Shown: piece by piece, positions 31,152-41,071 of the stretch
Position numbering within the stretch: position 1 is the first letter of the stretch
Layout: each line of letters starts with the position of its first letter
NCBI GenBank assembly: GCA_022605425.2
Contig: CM061246.1
Coordinates: 186,001 to 250,000, forward strand
Source: Hamiltosporidium tvaerminnensis
Lineage: Eukaryota > Microsporidia > Dubosqiidae
DNA: 64,000 nucleotides
Direction of reading: 5' to 3'
Notes under the pieces: generated by a model
Told to the model about the DNA's origin: nothing
Database searches by the model: none
What the model saw: only the letters and a program-made list of their open reading frames with translations
Program-made: the position numbers and the translations under genes

Positions 31152-33548
31152 ATGTCAGAAGAATTTTATTTGGGCAATAGTAAAAAATTGTTTGTTAGGA
31201 AATTATCTCGATATATATTTATAATTTTTATTGGCTTTTTTTGGTCGGTATATTCCACTAGTGTAAGTTTCTTTGTTATAAATGAAGAAAATTGTATTAC
31301 AGATTCAAATATTGATAATTCTATTTTAGAGGCGACAGAATATGAAAATTATTCAGTTGAATGCATTTATGAGCAAGAAGAAATCAAGGTTTTAAAGAAT
31401 AATACTATATGCAGTGAATCTACGCCAAATCAATTCAAATATTACAATCCTAATATTTTCACCATGCCTTACAGAAAAAACATGTTACTAAATTCGAATT
31501 TTTTAAAAACTGCATTTGAATCAAAACAAACAAATATAAGAATATTTTTTAGGGATATTTCATATAATGCTTTACTTCTCTTTTTTAAGTTAATAGATAA
31601 ATCTGATATTATTGTGAATCAAATAAAAATACAAGATTTCTTAGATATATTATTGATTCTTTCTGTATTAGATATAGAAAGAACTAAAGAGAGTAATCAT
31701 TTCATAAAAGAATTATTTAGAAATTTTATCTTCGAAATGCAAAACTCTAATCATGTTTTTGATTTGCAAAAATATTATAACAGTTATCATTACAAACTTA
31801 TCAAAAAATCCATACTTATTGAACTGTATATAATCCTTATTGATCTTATCTCTTTTAATGATAAAATTGGACATCGATATACGGTTCATCACGAGACAAT
31901 TGCTTCAAATTTTAAAAAGACTATTACAGCTTATTCTTTTAATAGTATGCATCCAAAAAGTTTAACAAGTAAAATATATTTAAGATTAAATAATATTAGC
32001 ATCAGTAGTTTACACAAGATTATAAATTCGGAATATTTGATGAATACATGGATTTTTTTACTTAATATTACAAAAATGGATCTTATTTATTTCATTTTCT
32101 CAGATGATGAAACATATAACAAAGCAATTCAACTTTTTTCTAATATTACATTACATGCAGAAAAACTGTATATTCATTTTTTTGAAGAACCAATGAAATT
32201 TTTTATCAATAAAAATATAAATTTCTTTTCTGAAAACTTAAAAGTATTAAAATTAAGATATAATTTTACAACGGAAGAATTAAAAAACATTTTGCGATTT
32301 TGTAACAGAATTGAAAGGCTAACAATCAAGACATATTACATTGATTTTGAAAGATTGAGTTTATTGGTTAATTTTTCTATGAATAATCCTAATATATCTT
32401 GCAAGATTTTAGGCTTTGTTTATGAGTTGCCCGACATAGATTATGAGTTTATTAATAATATACCTAGGAATATTTTATTTTATCTTGAAAATTCTAATAG
32501 AAACTTAGAATATGAGGAAATTCCTGCGAAATACATGCCATTTTTCCAAAATTACTATTTTCACTATAAACAAATATTAAATTCAAGAATCACCATTAAA
32601 CCCGAGCTTTTAGAATTCTCTAGGGTTAAATCAGTTACACTTGATTTTGAATCTAATTCTTCACCTTATAAAATCGAAACTTCGGTCTTTAACATGCTAA
32701 GATGCTTTAAAACTATCAAATATTTTTCGTTGCAAAATATTGTAATCAGCAATGAATTGCTTTTATACGTTTTAGAATCCGATACACTACAAATTTTAAC
32801 AATTACAAAGTTTATTTGTATCGATAAATTTAGATATATTTCTGAAAATGAGACCTTATTTAATCGAAAATTGGTAGACTTTCTTCTTTTTGATTCGTTG
32901 ACTGAAATTAATCCAAGTATTTTCATTTATCTAAGTAGATTTAAAAACGTCTCCGGTTTCAATTTTACAATTATAAATGAAAATCGTACATCCTTTCTAA
33001 AAAAGATAATTAATCATTTTTTCGGTACAGCAAACAAAAAGTACACCAAAACATATTTAAACTGTTTAAGGATTGAAACGAATTTAAATTATATAAAAAA
33101 AATAAATTTTCTTGAGTTTTTTTCCGAATTATACGATTTTTCAAAACTTTGTAAAATTGTCTATCATGTTTATGAAATTGGTGACATAGAGTACAGCATA
33201 ATCAGCAAAATGACAAATTTAAAATTTATTTCAATAGGAATTTATAATTCGAAAGAGTGCATTAATTATGAAAAACTGTTTAATAACCATGAATTATTCA
33301 ATACTATTGGATATGTGAGTATTTATGTTAGCCAGATTCGAAAAAGAGATATCGATATTTTAAAGAACAACAAGAATTTAAAAACCCTTCGAATTTCCTG
33401 TGAAATAATTGATTATGATACAATTTTAGGCATCAAAAAAAATGATTTTAAGAACACCATGATTATATTTGAAAAACCAGTTCGAGCCAAAAGATCAGTA
33501 GAGATAAATAATTATCTTGATTCCGAGTTCCAAATAAACTTTTCTTGA
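31152..33548 (+). CDS. Large LRR-like membrane or secreted protein, 798 aa
   Basis: Residues 19-42 (RYIFIIFIGFFWSVYSTSVS) form a signal anchor or an uncleaved/late signal peptide. The remainder is irregular leucine-rich repeats without a strict consensus: recurring strand-like segments such as LKVLKLRYN, IERLTIKTY, VKSVTLDFES, IKYFSLQNI, LQILTITKF and LKTLRIS are spaced about 25-60 residues apart, as in divergent LRR proteins. Extracytoplasmic LRR families are expanded in several microsporidia and are suspected to face the host; that role is inference. Cysteines are few and lie mostly near the N-terminus. The start is fixed by the CCC run. A LINE fragment inserted only about 45 bp upstream of this start, yet the frame is intact, suggesting either recent insertion or promoter elements confined to the last 45 bp. 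Confidence 0.78.
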   Translation: MSEEFYLGNSKKLFVRKLSRYIFIIFIGFFWSVYSTSVSFFVINEENCITDSNIDNSILEATEYENYSVECIYEQEEIKVLKNNTICSESTPNQFKYYNPNIFTMPYRKNMLLNSNFLKTAFESKQTNIRIFFRDISYNALLLFFKLIDKSDIIVNQIKIQDFLDILLILSVLDIERTKESNHFIKELFRNFIFEMQNSNHVFDLQKYYNSYHYKLIKKSILIELYIILIDLISFNDKIGHRYTVHHETIASNFKKTITAYSFNSMHPKSLTSKIYLRLNNISISSLHKIINSEYLMNTWIFLLNITKMDLIYFIFSDDETYNKAIQLFSNITLHAEKLYIHFFEEPMKFFINKNINFFSENLKVLKLRYNFTTEELKNILRFCNRIERLTIKTYYIDFERLSLLVNFSMNNPNISCKILGFVYELPDIDYEFINNIPRNILFYLENSNRNLEYEEIPAKYMPFFQNYYFHYKQILNSRITIKPELLEFSRVKSVTLDFESNSSPYKIETSVFNMLRCFKTIKYFSLQNIVISNELLLYVLESDTLQILTITKFICIDKFRYISENETLFNRKLVDFLLFDSLTEINPSIFIYLSRFKNVSGFNFTIINENRTSFLKKIINHFFGTANKKYTKTYLNCLRIETNLNYIKKINFLEFFSELYDFSKLCKIVYHVYEIGDIEYSIISKMTNLKFISIGIYNSKECINYEKLFNNHELFNTIGYVSIYVSQIRKRDIDILKNNKNLKTLRISCEIIDYDTILGIKKNDFKNTMIIFEKPVRAKRSVEINNYLDSEFQINFS

Positions 33549-36500
33549 ACAATATAACAGCCTTTTAAAATAAAAAAAAATTTAGTCTACGGATTTAAAA
33601 TATTTATAATTGTTGTTTTTGAATGATTCTACTCACATATACTTAATTATTCTGAATTCTTATATAAATAAATAATTGTCCCTATACATTATACTTATCA
33701 GAGTTTTTTCGAAGATATTGCTTTTAAGCCCAGATTTTTATTAAAAGTCTACCATCCTGGAATAAAAAAATACCTATTACCAATAAAAGTATGTTCAGAC
33801 CGATTTTGAACTATGTACCTCTTGGTATGAACATCATTTGTTCTTTGTTTAGTCCATAATTGGGTAATGGACGATAAAAATACGTTTATATATACTATTT
33901 CGTTTCAAATACTTAAAATTTAGGTTCAAACAAAACCAGGCTACATTTTTTCCCATTATATGTATTAAAATCAGTCATGAATTACTTAAGGATTTCCATT
34001 TAAAGTTTCAAGAGCGCGATTATGTGATTTCTTTTCAAAAAAACCAAAGTTTTTTTGTTTATGATAAATATATTGGCTTTCTAGTAGTTTTAGTCTTTCT
34101 TTTTGTTTTTTACTTTCTGCATACTTCAAAAGCCCACCCAAAAATTCAACCCGTCTTTTTTTCTCTTCTTCTTTACTTGATAAGTTTGTTCTAAACTATC
34201 TTCGGGTTGTAAATGCATTTATGATTTGACTACTCTCTGCACTAATTTGAATAATATCTCTATTTCTAAGATATAGATAGCACGCAATTCAATTTGAATT
34301 TAGGCTAGTCACGAGTATCTTAATCGATTTCCTTTATATTTTTGGCTAGTTATTTATCCAAACTATTTTTATATGTTACCCAACAAAGTTGTTCTTTTTT
34401 TATAAAATATATTTAGCAATGGAATATGTATTCGTAATATATTCACATTTGATCATTTTTAACTTGCCGATAATGAAAATTTTTTTTCATATTGCTATGT
34501 GGTAATTGATCGATTATTCGGTCTGTTTCACAATAAGTTTGTTAAGTATGGCCCTATGCTTTACAATATGTTCAGCATCCATCATTATGTAGCTTTGGAA
34601 AAGACCAAATAACCCTTATAAATTAAAGATTTGATGAACCGGGACAATGAAGCGGTTAGAAATAAATTTTATCTTAGTATTTTCGTTTCGTTAAGTTTTT
34701 TTTATTATTTTATCAAATAATCTTAATGATGTCCTATCATTTACACGGATTAATAGTATGATTACAAAAATTTTTTATGTGTTAGAATGTCGTTCTATGT
34801 AAAGGGCCTTTTTTAGGCTTTTAGCTAACCATTTAGTTTGGGTTTTAGGCCCAGAGAAAATTTAAAGAAAGCTGGAGCTAAAAGGGTTTGAAAATTTGAT
34901 GTTACAAGAGTCTCGAGGTTTTCGAAAAGCTGATTAGTAGAAAAAGAGATAAATTTAGTTATATCTTGCTTTTCTAAAAAACAGGATAATTTTTCAAACG
35001 GAACTTGCATTATCTTTTTAGAGAAATCAAGTGTTTTAACTCATTTCTTCCTAGAGCATGACTTTATAGAATGACAAGTAATAGTAAGAAAGCTTAACAA
35101 TATTATTCTATTTCCTTACAATATCTTATTTTCTGCAATATGATCTATAAGCTTTATTGGTTTGCATCGATATTTATATAAGACTTAGAGATTTTCAGAG
35201 TTTTAAATCAAATTTTTTTTGGTAAATAATTAATTAATATACGATTTAAAAGTGTATAATGAGCTTTTGGAAATTAAGTTTCTTTATATAATGAAAGTTT
35301 AATATAATATTTTTTAAAAAATCATACAATTATTTTAACCTATGAATCTGCAAAAGGCAATACATATTAGACTGTATAATTTCTAAGTTTGAATTGTGCA
35401 TTCGATTTTTAATCAACATCAAATATTGTATTATCAAAGTATCTTGTCAAAAATTGTAAATATTAAAAAGTCCATTTCGTATTAAAAATGAAACCCATCG
35501 CTATTTACAATAACATTCGATTCTAGATATATGAAAAATATTTGTGTATCTTTCAATGTTTTTCACCATATTTGTTTTACTTCGATCTCGGAAATCAGGT
35601 CTTTTTTTATCTCTTTATAGACCAGGGTTTTTTGAGGGTAATGAAATATAATTTAAGTCTACTTTGTAACAGACGAGTTTATAACTTTAATCAAAAAAGA
35701 GATTAGCTAAACGCTTTAATAACTTCCAATATTTCTCTTAACCGTGACTATATTACATCTACATACAAAGAATAATATATTAAAATTCGTAAAATTATTT
35801 CTTATTATATTTTCATTGATGTTATCGGGAAGAGAAAAATCAAATTTTATATAAATTATTTTAAAAAAATCAGCTAAAAGTTGCAAAACCAAAACAAACA
35901 AACAATAAAATTTATTGTATATTTTATTAAAATTTAGTTCAAATATTCTAATTAGATTTTAGTTTAGTAGTTATGTATCATATTATGTGCTGATAGCTCA
36001 TTCCCGGGATCTTAAAAAATAATATATTGATGTAGAAAAATTGAAATTATTTAGATAAAGCCTTATTCAACTTTAAACTTAATATATTATTCTAAAAAAT
36101 GAAAAACAACTGGTGGAATTTTCTGTAATATGAGATTTAATATTGAAAAGAAAATAATCCCGCACTAAACCTTTATGTTATAATCTTTTTGTTGATTAAA
36201 ACAAGATATTTCCACTGTTTGACTCTATTTTTTAATGCACATTACCACGATAATCTCTTTACTCTATATAATCTCAATATAAACTTTCTATTCCCGAAGA
36301 AATCTTAGAAATAAAATATCTAGATAAAATATAAAATGCGAAAAAATCGGTATAAAAAGATAATTTGATGTTTAGAGAACCATCATTAACGGTATAATCC
36401 AATAAATTTTGATTTGGCTTAAAATTTTTTTTAAATAAATAAAACTGGCCAATTGTCTGGCAAAGCAAAAGAGTAAAGATATCCGGATCTAATATTTTAT

Positions 36501-36640
36501 GTTACCAAAGCATGTATTTACTTCCATAATTCGATAAATAATATAAAATACAGTTATTATTACATCCTATTTGAACGAAAAAATGATTAATCCGAAGTAT
36601 TAAATTCTAAAAAAGTGTTTTATTATTTACAAATCTAAAT
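33549..36640. other. 3.1-kb spacer without recognised genes
   Basis: Only short, unconvincing frames (for example minus strand 34825-35010 and 35716-35901). No homology to repeat families I or II is visible. Composition in 33.7-34.9 kb is somewhat less AT-extreme, which may mean old decayed coding or element DNA. Confidence 0.4.
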
Positions 36641-36647
36641 TTATAAA

Positions 36648-36651
36648 CCCC
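36648..36651 (+). promoter_or_regulatory. CCCC start-proximal motif of RIO1
   Basis: AAACCCCTATGG: the C run ends 1 nt before the ATG at 36653; AAATTT lies 9 nt further upstream. Confidence 0.65.
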
Positions 36652-36652
36652 T

Positions 36653-38146
36653 ATGGAATATAAAGAACCGTTAAAAATTACAAAACGTCTAAAAGATAAA
36701 TCAGATAGAGCAACAACAGACAAAGTTTTGGATCCAAAAACATTGGCAATAATAACCAAGTTATTGAGCAGGAATGCGATATCTGATTTACAAGGAAGTA
36801 TTAGTACCGGGAAAGAAGCAAATATTTATGTTGCCCTTGTTTCACCCGGGCTTAAAAGTAAATTTATTAATTCCTCTGATGAAACCAATCATGGTATTAC
36901 TGATGATTCTTCTAAAAATATAAAAAATTTTAAAAAAAATTCCGAGGGTAAACCATTTCACAGGGTCGATCAAAACCATCTAATTTCTTTAAATCAAGAA
37001 AATTTGAATAAATCTGATAAAACTGATGAATTAAGTAAAAATATTAGTTTTACCGAAACCAAGGAAGGGAAGGAATACGTTGAAAATACCAATTCTTCCA
37101 TCAATGAAGCTATTTCTGTTTCAAAACCGACAAAAGAAAAGATATTTGCTGCTATTAAAATATATAAAACATCAATAATGCCGTTTAAAGATCGTGAAAA
37201 ATATATTCAAGGGGAACAACGGTATAAAACATCTACTTCTACAAATCCTCGAAAAATGGTAAAACTTTGGGCAGAAAAAGAAGTGAGAAATTTAAAAAGA
37301 ATTAGAAAAAGTGGTATTTTGTGTCCAAAACCACTTTATTTAAAAAGAAATATACTTATTATGACTTTGATAGGCGAAGGATCTGATGCAGCAAGTAAAC
37401 TAAAAGATATTTCTGTTTCACACGATGAATTTCAATCTATTTATTTACAGTGTTTAGAAATCATAAAAAATCTTTATCGAAAGGCAAAGCTTATACACGC
37501 CGATCTTTCCGAATACAATCTTCTTTATTACCAAAAGAAGGTTTATACAATAGATGTGGGACAAAGTGTAGATATTTATCACGAAAACGGTATTTCATTT
37601 CTTATAATGGATATAAAAAATATTAACGCATTTTTTTCTAAAAAAGGATGCGAGGTAAAAGAAATAAATGATTTTTTTGAAGAAGTAACTGGATTTATTT
37701 TGCCAGAGTGTTTATCTGATATTGAAATAAATCACAAATGTTTTGTACCAACGTGTTTAAATGATGTATTTAATACGGAAGATTGCAAAAATTTTACATC
37801 TCAAAGTTTTGATACAAAAATTGCAAATATAAAGTCACAAGAAAAAAACTTGGAATTTTCTACTGAAAATACACAAGCAGAAAGCATTACAATGGAGAAA
37901 GATAAAATTAATAAAATAAAAACCACATATTTAGATATAAATATTGATTCAGAAAACATTACAATCGAAGAAGAATGTAAAAATGAAACAAAACTTTCGA
38001 GAAAAGAGAAATGGATGTTGATTAAACAAAAAAGAAAACAAGTTAAGGAAGAAAAAAGAATCAGAAGAATTGAAAAAACCAAAAAGACTTCTAAAAAATG
38101 TAAACCGAAACATAAAAATAATAAAATAAAAATTTTAAAAGATTAG
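36653..38146 (+). CDS. RIO1: RIO1 atypical protein kinase
   Basis: Cytoplasmic kinase/ATPase needed for late 40S subunit maturation. Of 497 residues: glycine-loop equivalent STGKEANIYVA at 51-61; ATP-contacting AIK with Lys169; RIO1-specific REKYIQGEQRY and NPRKMVKLWAEKE at about 181-209; catalytic loop HADLSEYNLL at 283-291; metal-binding IDVGQS at 300-305; and DIKNINAFF at 320-328. All catalytic residues are present. Unusually, about 95 polar residues (67-163, rich in Asn, Ser, Lys and Glu) are inserted between the glycine loop and the AIK strand, where most RIO1 proteins have only a short linker. The C-terminus is long, acidic then very basic (KKTSKKCKPKHKNNK), typical of ribosome-assembly factors. 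SPB1 at 58 kb belongs to the same general pathway but is not linked. Confidence 0.95.
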   Translation: MEYKEPLKITKRLKDKSDRATTDKVLDPKTLAIITKLLSRNAISDLQGSISTGKEANIYVALVSPGLKSKFINSSDETNHGITDDSSKNIKNFKKNSEGKPFHRVDQNHLISLNQENLNKSDKTDELSKNISFTETKEGKEYVENTNSSINEAISVSKPTKEKIFAAIKIYKTSIMPFKDREKYIQGEQRYKTSTSTNPRKMVKLWAEKEVRNLKRIRKSGILCPKPLYLKRNILIMTLIGEGSDAASKLKDISVSHDEFQSIYLQCLEIIKNLYRKAKLIHADLSEYNLLYYQKKVYTIDVGQSVDIYHENGISFLIMDIKNINAFFSKKGCEVKEINDFFEEVTGFILPECLSDIEINHKCFVPTCLNDVFNTEDCKNFTSQSFDTKIANIKSQEKNLEFSTENTQAESITMEKDKINKIKTTYLDINIDSENITIEEECKNETKLSRKEKWMLIKQKRKQVKEEKRIRRIEKTKKTSKKCKPKHKNNKIKILKD

Positions 38147-38454
38147 ACAATTCGGATTAAATTTAGAAATTATGTTTATATTTGTAAGTAAATATTTCTA
38201 TTTTTTATATTTTTAAATAATATTTTTAATTTAAAAACCGTGTTCTTATAAGTTTTGTATCATATTATGCTTTGTTAATTTAAATCTTCATTATTTAAAA
38301 GTTAAATTGTATTAAACACAATGATAAAGAATAAATCTCCAATTATTTTGATATTAAAAAGAAATCTAGTCTTGAATGTGGAATGAATAAAATTTAAATT
38401 TTTATTAAACCCATCTTTTTTTTAAGAAAGCTTTGAAAAAAGTTACAAAAGGCT
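38147..38454. other. AT-rich spacer after RIO1
   Basis: Nothing recognised. Confidence 0.4.
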
Positions 38455-38670
38455 TGAAAATACTAACTTATTCCCATCTTTTTTTACCTCACGGTGTTGA
38501 GGATAAACAATTATAAGTTTTCCAATTACTTCTTTTAATCCGTTACAACTCGGGATTATAGGGAATTGGTCTATAGATACAATTGGTTTATCTCCCACTA
38601 AAATGTCAACAATGATTTTCACAACAATTTCACACACTCATTCCCAAACAGATAGTTTTTAATGTGATTA
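38455..38670 (-). repeat. Family II dispersed repeat, 5' fragment
   Basis: Same segment as 16590-16800, with TTTTTACCTCACGGTGTTGA, GGTCTATAGAT and TTTCACACACTCATTCCCAA. In the minus sense, GAATGAGTGTGTGAA followed by AATCATTGTT matches the beginning of the 50.2-kb copy. A minus-strand 64-codon frame (38443-38637) crosses it; this may be residual coding capacity of the element. Confidence 0.75.
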
Positions 38671-38704
38671 TCCCTTTTCCACTTAGGTTTGAAAATGCGA
38701 ACAC

Positions 38705-39150
38705 TATTTATTAAATAAAGCACCAAAAACGAAAACTACATTCAAAGTTATATAATGTAAGAAAATTAGTTCTATGTTTCTTCGAAAGACATAAAAAAGG
38801 AAGTTAAAGCTATAAAAAGAGGCTTTATTCTGGAACATTTAAAACATATATGTGTTTATAGCGTGGATATGGCAATTCTACATATCTAAAATATCCTAAA
38901 AATATTATTTAGTGAATCAATCTATAAATATATTTCGAGATAGGGCTGGTATGTTTGTTAATAAAAAACACATCTTTTTTACATTATTTACTCAAATAAG
39001 TATAAATTTAGATCTTCAAAACGAATTAGGAGTCATTTCATTCAAAAAATTATCGAAAATACCTCTGCGAACGAAGAGTTTATAAATAAATGAATAAAAT
39101 TTACGTCAAACTCAAAAATTAAAGGCTGAGAGTTTTATAATTGGTTGATA
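38705..39150 (+). mobile_element. Family I LINE relic
   Basis: Two recognisable blocks: 38729-38762 (GAAAACTACATTCAAAGTTA, identical to copy B) and 38995-39055 (TCTTCAAAACGAATTAGGAG, then TCATTTCATTCAA). The intervening sequence is much altered. Non-coding. Confidence 0.7.
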
Positions 39151-39667
39151 AATCAACCAATATGTATACTTGATGAGATATAATTTAGCATCCATACACC
39201 AAATCTTAAATATTGTTGTAATTTAAAAACTTAAAAAGTACGGCGTGTTTACCGATCATAAAATTAGTATTAAATTAATTCGCAGTGTAAAATTATGAAA
39301 AGCAGTATAAATTGCAATAAATAAATCTTATATTTTGCCACATATTTGCTAATCGAAAAAAAGCAAATGCGATTTCTAAGTATTTAAATATATTTGAAAT
39401 TATTTATTCGATAAAAAAAGAAGATTACCTTTTGATTTGACTTAAATTAAAATAGAGTAGGAATATATGTCATTACCCGCAACTTAATTTTGGAAGTATT
39501 CATCCTTATACTTCTGACAAAGACTATTACATTTCTAATCATAGACTAAAGATTTATAACTCTTTGTTTTATTTGTCATAACTAATTTCAACTTTTCAAC
39601 AAATCTGTAATTTTTATAATAGAAACTTCAGAGAAGTTAAAACTTTAAAAAGGGAAACAAAAGAATT
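39151..39667. other. AT-rich spacer
   Basis: Nothing recognised. It ends at the left 13-bp duplication of LINE copy F. Confidence 0.4.
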
Positions 39668-39680
39668 AAATAAAACCAAT

Positions 39681-39816
39681 AAAATTCTGGGTTAAAATAT
39701 TTTTACCATTTTTATATGTTTTCTTCTACCTCCTTAACCACTTCTGTCTCTTCTTCCAAATCCGACTCTTCATTTATGTTATTGGTCGGTTTCTCTAACG
39801 TGGTTCCTCCTTGTGA
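39681..39816 (-). mobile_element. Family I LINE copy F, 136 bp, with perfect TSD
   Basis: Only the last 136 bp of the element: 3' end (AAAATTCTGGGTTAAAATAT) plus the coding tail up to GGTTCCTCCTTGTGA. AAATAAAACCAAT at 39668-39680 and 39817-39829 is an exact 13-bp target-site duplication. Very short, severely 5'-truncated, and close in sequence to copies A and C, hence young. It lies about 240 bp upstream of ALG7. Confidence 0.9.
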
Positions 39817-40069
39817 AAATAAAACCAATCATTGATTAAAATTTTTTAATTATTACTAAAAGAAGCAAATTTAGATTAAAAAATTCAAAATTTGTAAACA
39901 TAAAGAAAACTTTCTTTGGCAAATTTCTTCAAACTAAAATATGTCTTACAAAAAATTATTTAATACATCTTATAAATACCAGAATTTACAATATTTTTCT
40001 TATTATTTTGTTTATAGACACTTCTTAATAAATAACACCCCTTTAAATAAATAACACGTTTTATTTGCA

Positions 40070-40072
40070 CCC
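40070..40072 (+). promoter_or_regulatory. CCC start-proximal motif of ALG7
   Basis: GCACCCATG: CCC abuts the ATG at 40073. A second C run (ACACCCC) lies about 30 nt further upstream. Confidence 0.6.
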
Positions 40073-41071
40073 ATGTTGGTATTTGTTTCTACGACTTTGT
40101 TGTCGTATTATACCGCTTCGTTTCTAATTTCATATTTATCTAAAAGATTGAAAATAACGGGAATTGACTGTCACAAGAAAGATAAACCAGTAATTACAGA
40201 AGGACTTGGAGTTGGAAGTGGATTGTCATTTTGTGTATCACTTCTTCTTTTAATGATAATATATAAGAATACTGGAAAGGAATACATGAATTATTATGGT
40301 ATTTGCTCTACACTGTTATTTACACTGATATTAGGATTTATGGATGATTTGATTGATTTGGAATGGCGATATAAATTAGTTGTGCCTGCTGTAATGATGA
40401 TACCAACACTTTTACTTTATAACGATTCTACGTATGTAATTTTGCCTTTATTTGGTTTGATTGATCTTGGTTCGTTGTATTATATTTATATGATTTTGGT
40501 AGGTATTTTTAGTACGAATTGTATTAACATTTTGAGTGGAATTAATGGATTAGAGGTTGTGCAGGTAATGATTTTATCTATATTTTTATTTTTTGATGGT
40601 GTTTTAAGCCACGATATTTTTATGGTTCGATGTGCTTCATGTCTGTTTTTTAGTTCTTTGCCTTTGTATTTCAAGAATAAATATCCTGCAAAGGTGTTCG
40701 TTGGCGACAGTTTCTGTTATTTCGGTGGAATGGCTATAAGTTGTGTTTGTATACTTGGACATTCGACCAGGACACTATTTTTCTTGCTGGGGATACAAAT
40801 TTGCAATTTTGTAATTAGTTTGCCACAGCTTCTTAAAATAATACCGTGTCCACGGCACAGAATGCCAGATTTTGATGGTGAAAAATTGATTGCAAGTAAA
40901 TGGAACAAAAAAAATATTAATTTAACGCTTTTAAATGTTATTTTGTGTTTAGTTGGATCTATGGAGGAGGATAAGTTGTGTAATCTTATTGGAGGCCTTC
41001 AATTCTTATGGTGTGTTTTTGTTATTTTTGTTAAATATTCGTTTTTCGTAAAAGTTGTTCCGTTGATTTAA
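40073..41071 (+). CDS. ALG7: UDP-GlcNAc:dolichyl-phosphate GlcNAc-1-phosphotransferase
   Basis: Polytopic ER enzyme that starts N-glycan precursor synthesis by transferring GlcNAc-1-P from UDP-GlcNAc to dolichyl phosphate (the tunicamycin target). Of 332 residues, about ten membrane segments are visible. Family signatures: GIDCHKKDKPVITEGLG at 30-46, the Asp pair in GFMDDLIDLEWRYK at 88-101, NCINILSGINGLEVVQ at 149-164, KVFVGDSFCYFGGMA at about 210, and the loop PCPRHRMPDFD near 263 that recognises the sugar nucleotide. It is shorter than the ~400-residue animal and yeast forms through compact loops, as usual in microsporidia. All signature motifs are present, so it should be active. The presence of this enzyme implies that at least the first step of N-glycan assembly is retained. 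Confidence 0.95.
   Translation: MLVFVSTTLLSYYTASFLISYLSKRLKITGIDCHKKDKPVITEGLGVGSGLSFCVSLLLLMIIYKNTGKEYMNYYGICSTLLFTLILGFMDDLIDLEWRYKLVVPAVMMIPTLLLYNDSTYVILPLFGLIDLGSLYYIYMILVGIFSTNCINILSGINGLEVVQVMILSIFLFFDGVLSHDIFMVRCASCLFFSSLPLYFKNKYPAKVFVGDSFCYFGGMAISCVCILGHSTRTLFFLLGIQICNFVISLPQLLKIIPCPRHRMPDFDGEKLIASKWNKKNINLTLLNVILCLVGSMEEDKLCNLIGGLQFLWCVFVIFVKYSFFVKVVPLI

Noticed and set aside
38443-38637. 64-codon minus-strand ORF as a host gene
   Set aside because: It lies within a family II repeat fragment that is disrupted at 16.6 kb.
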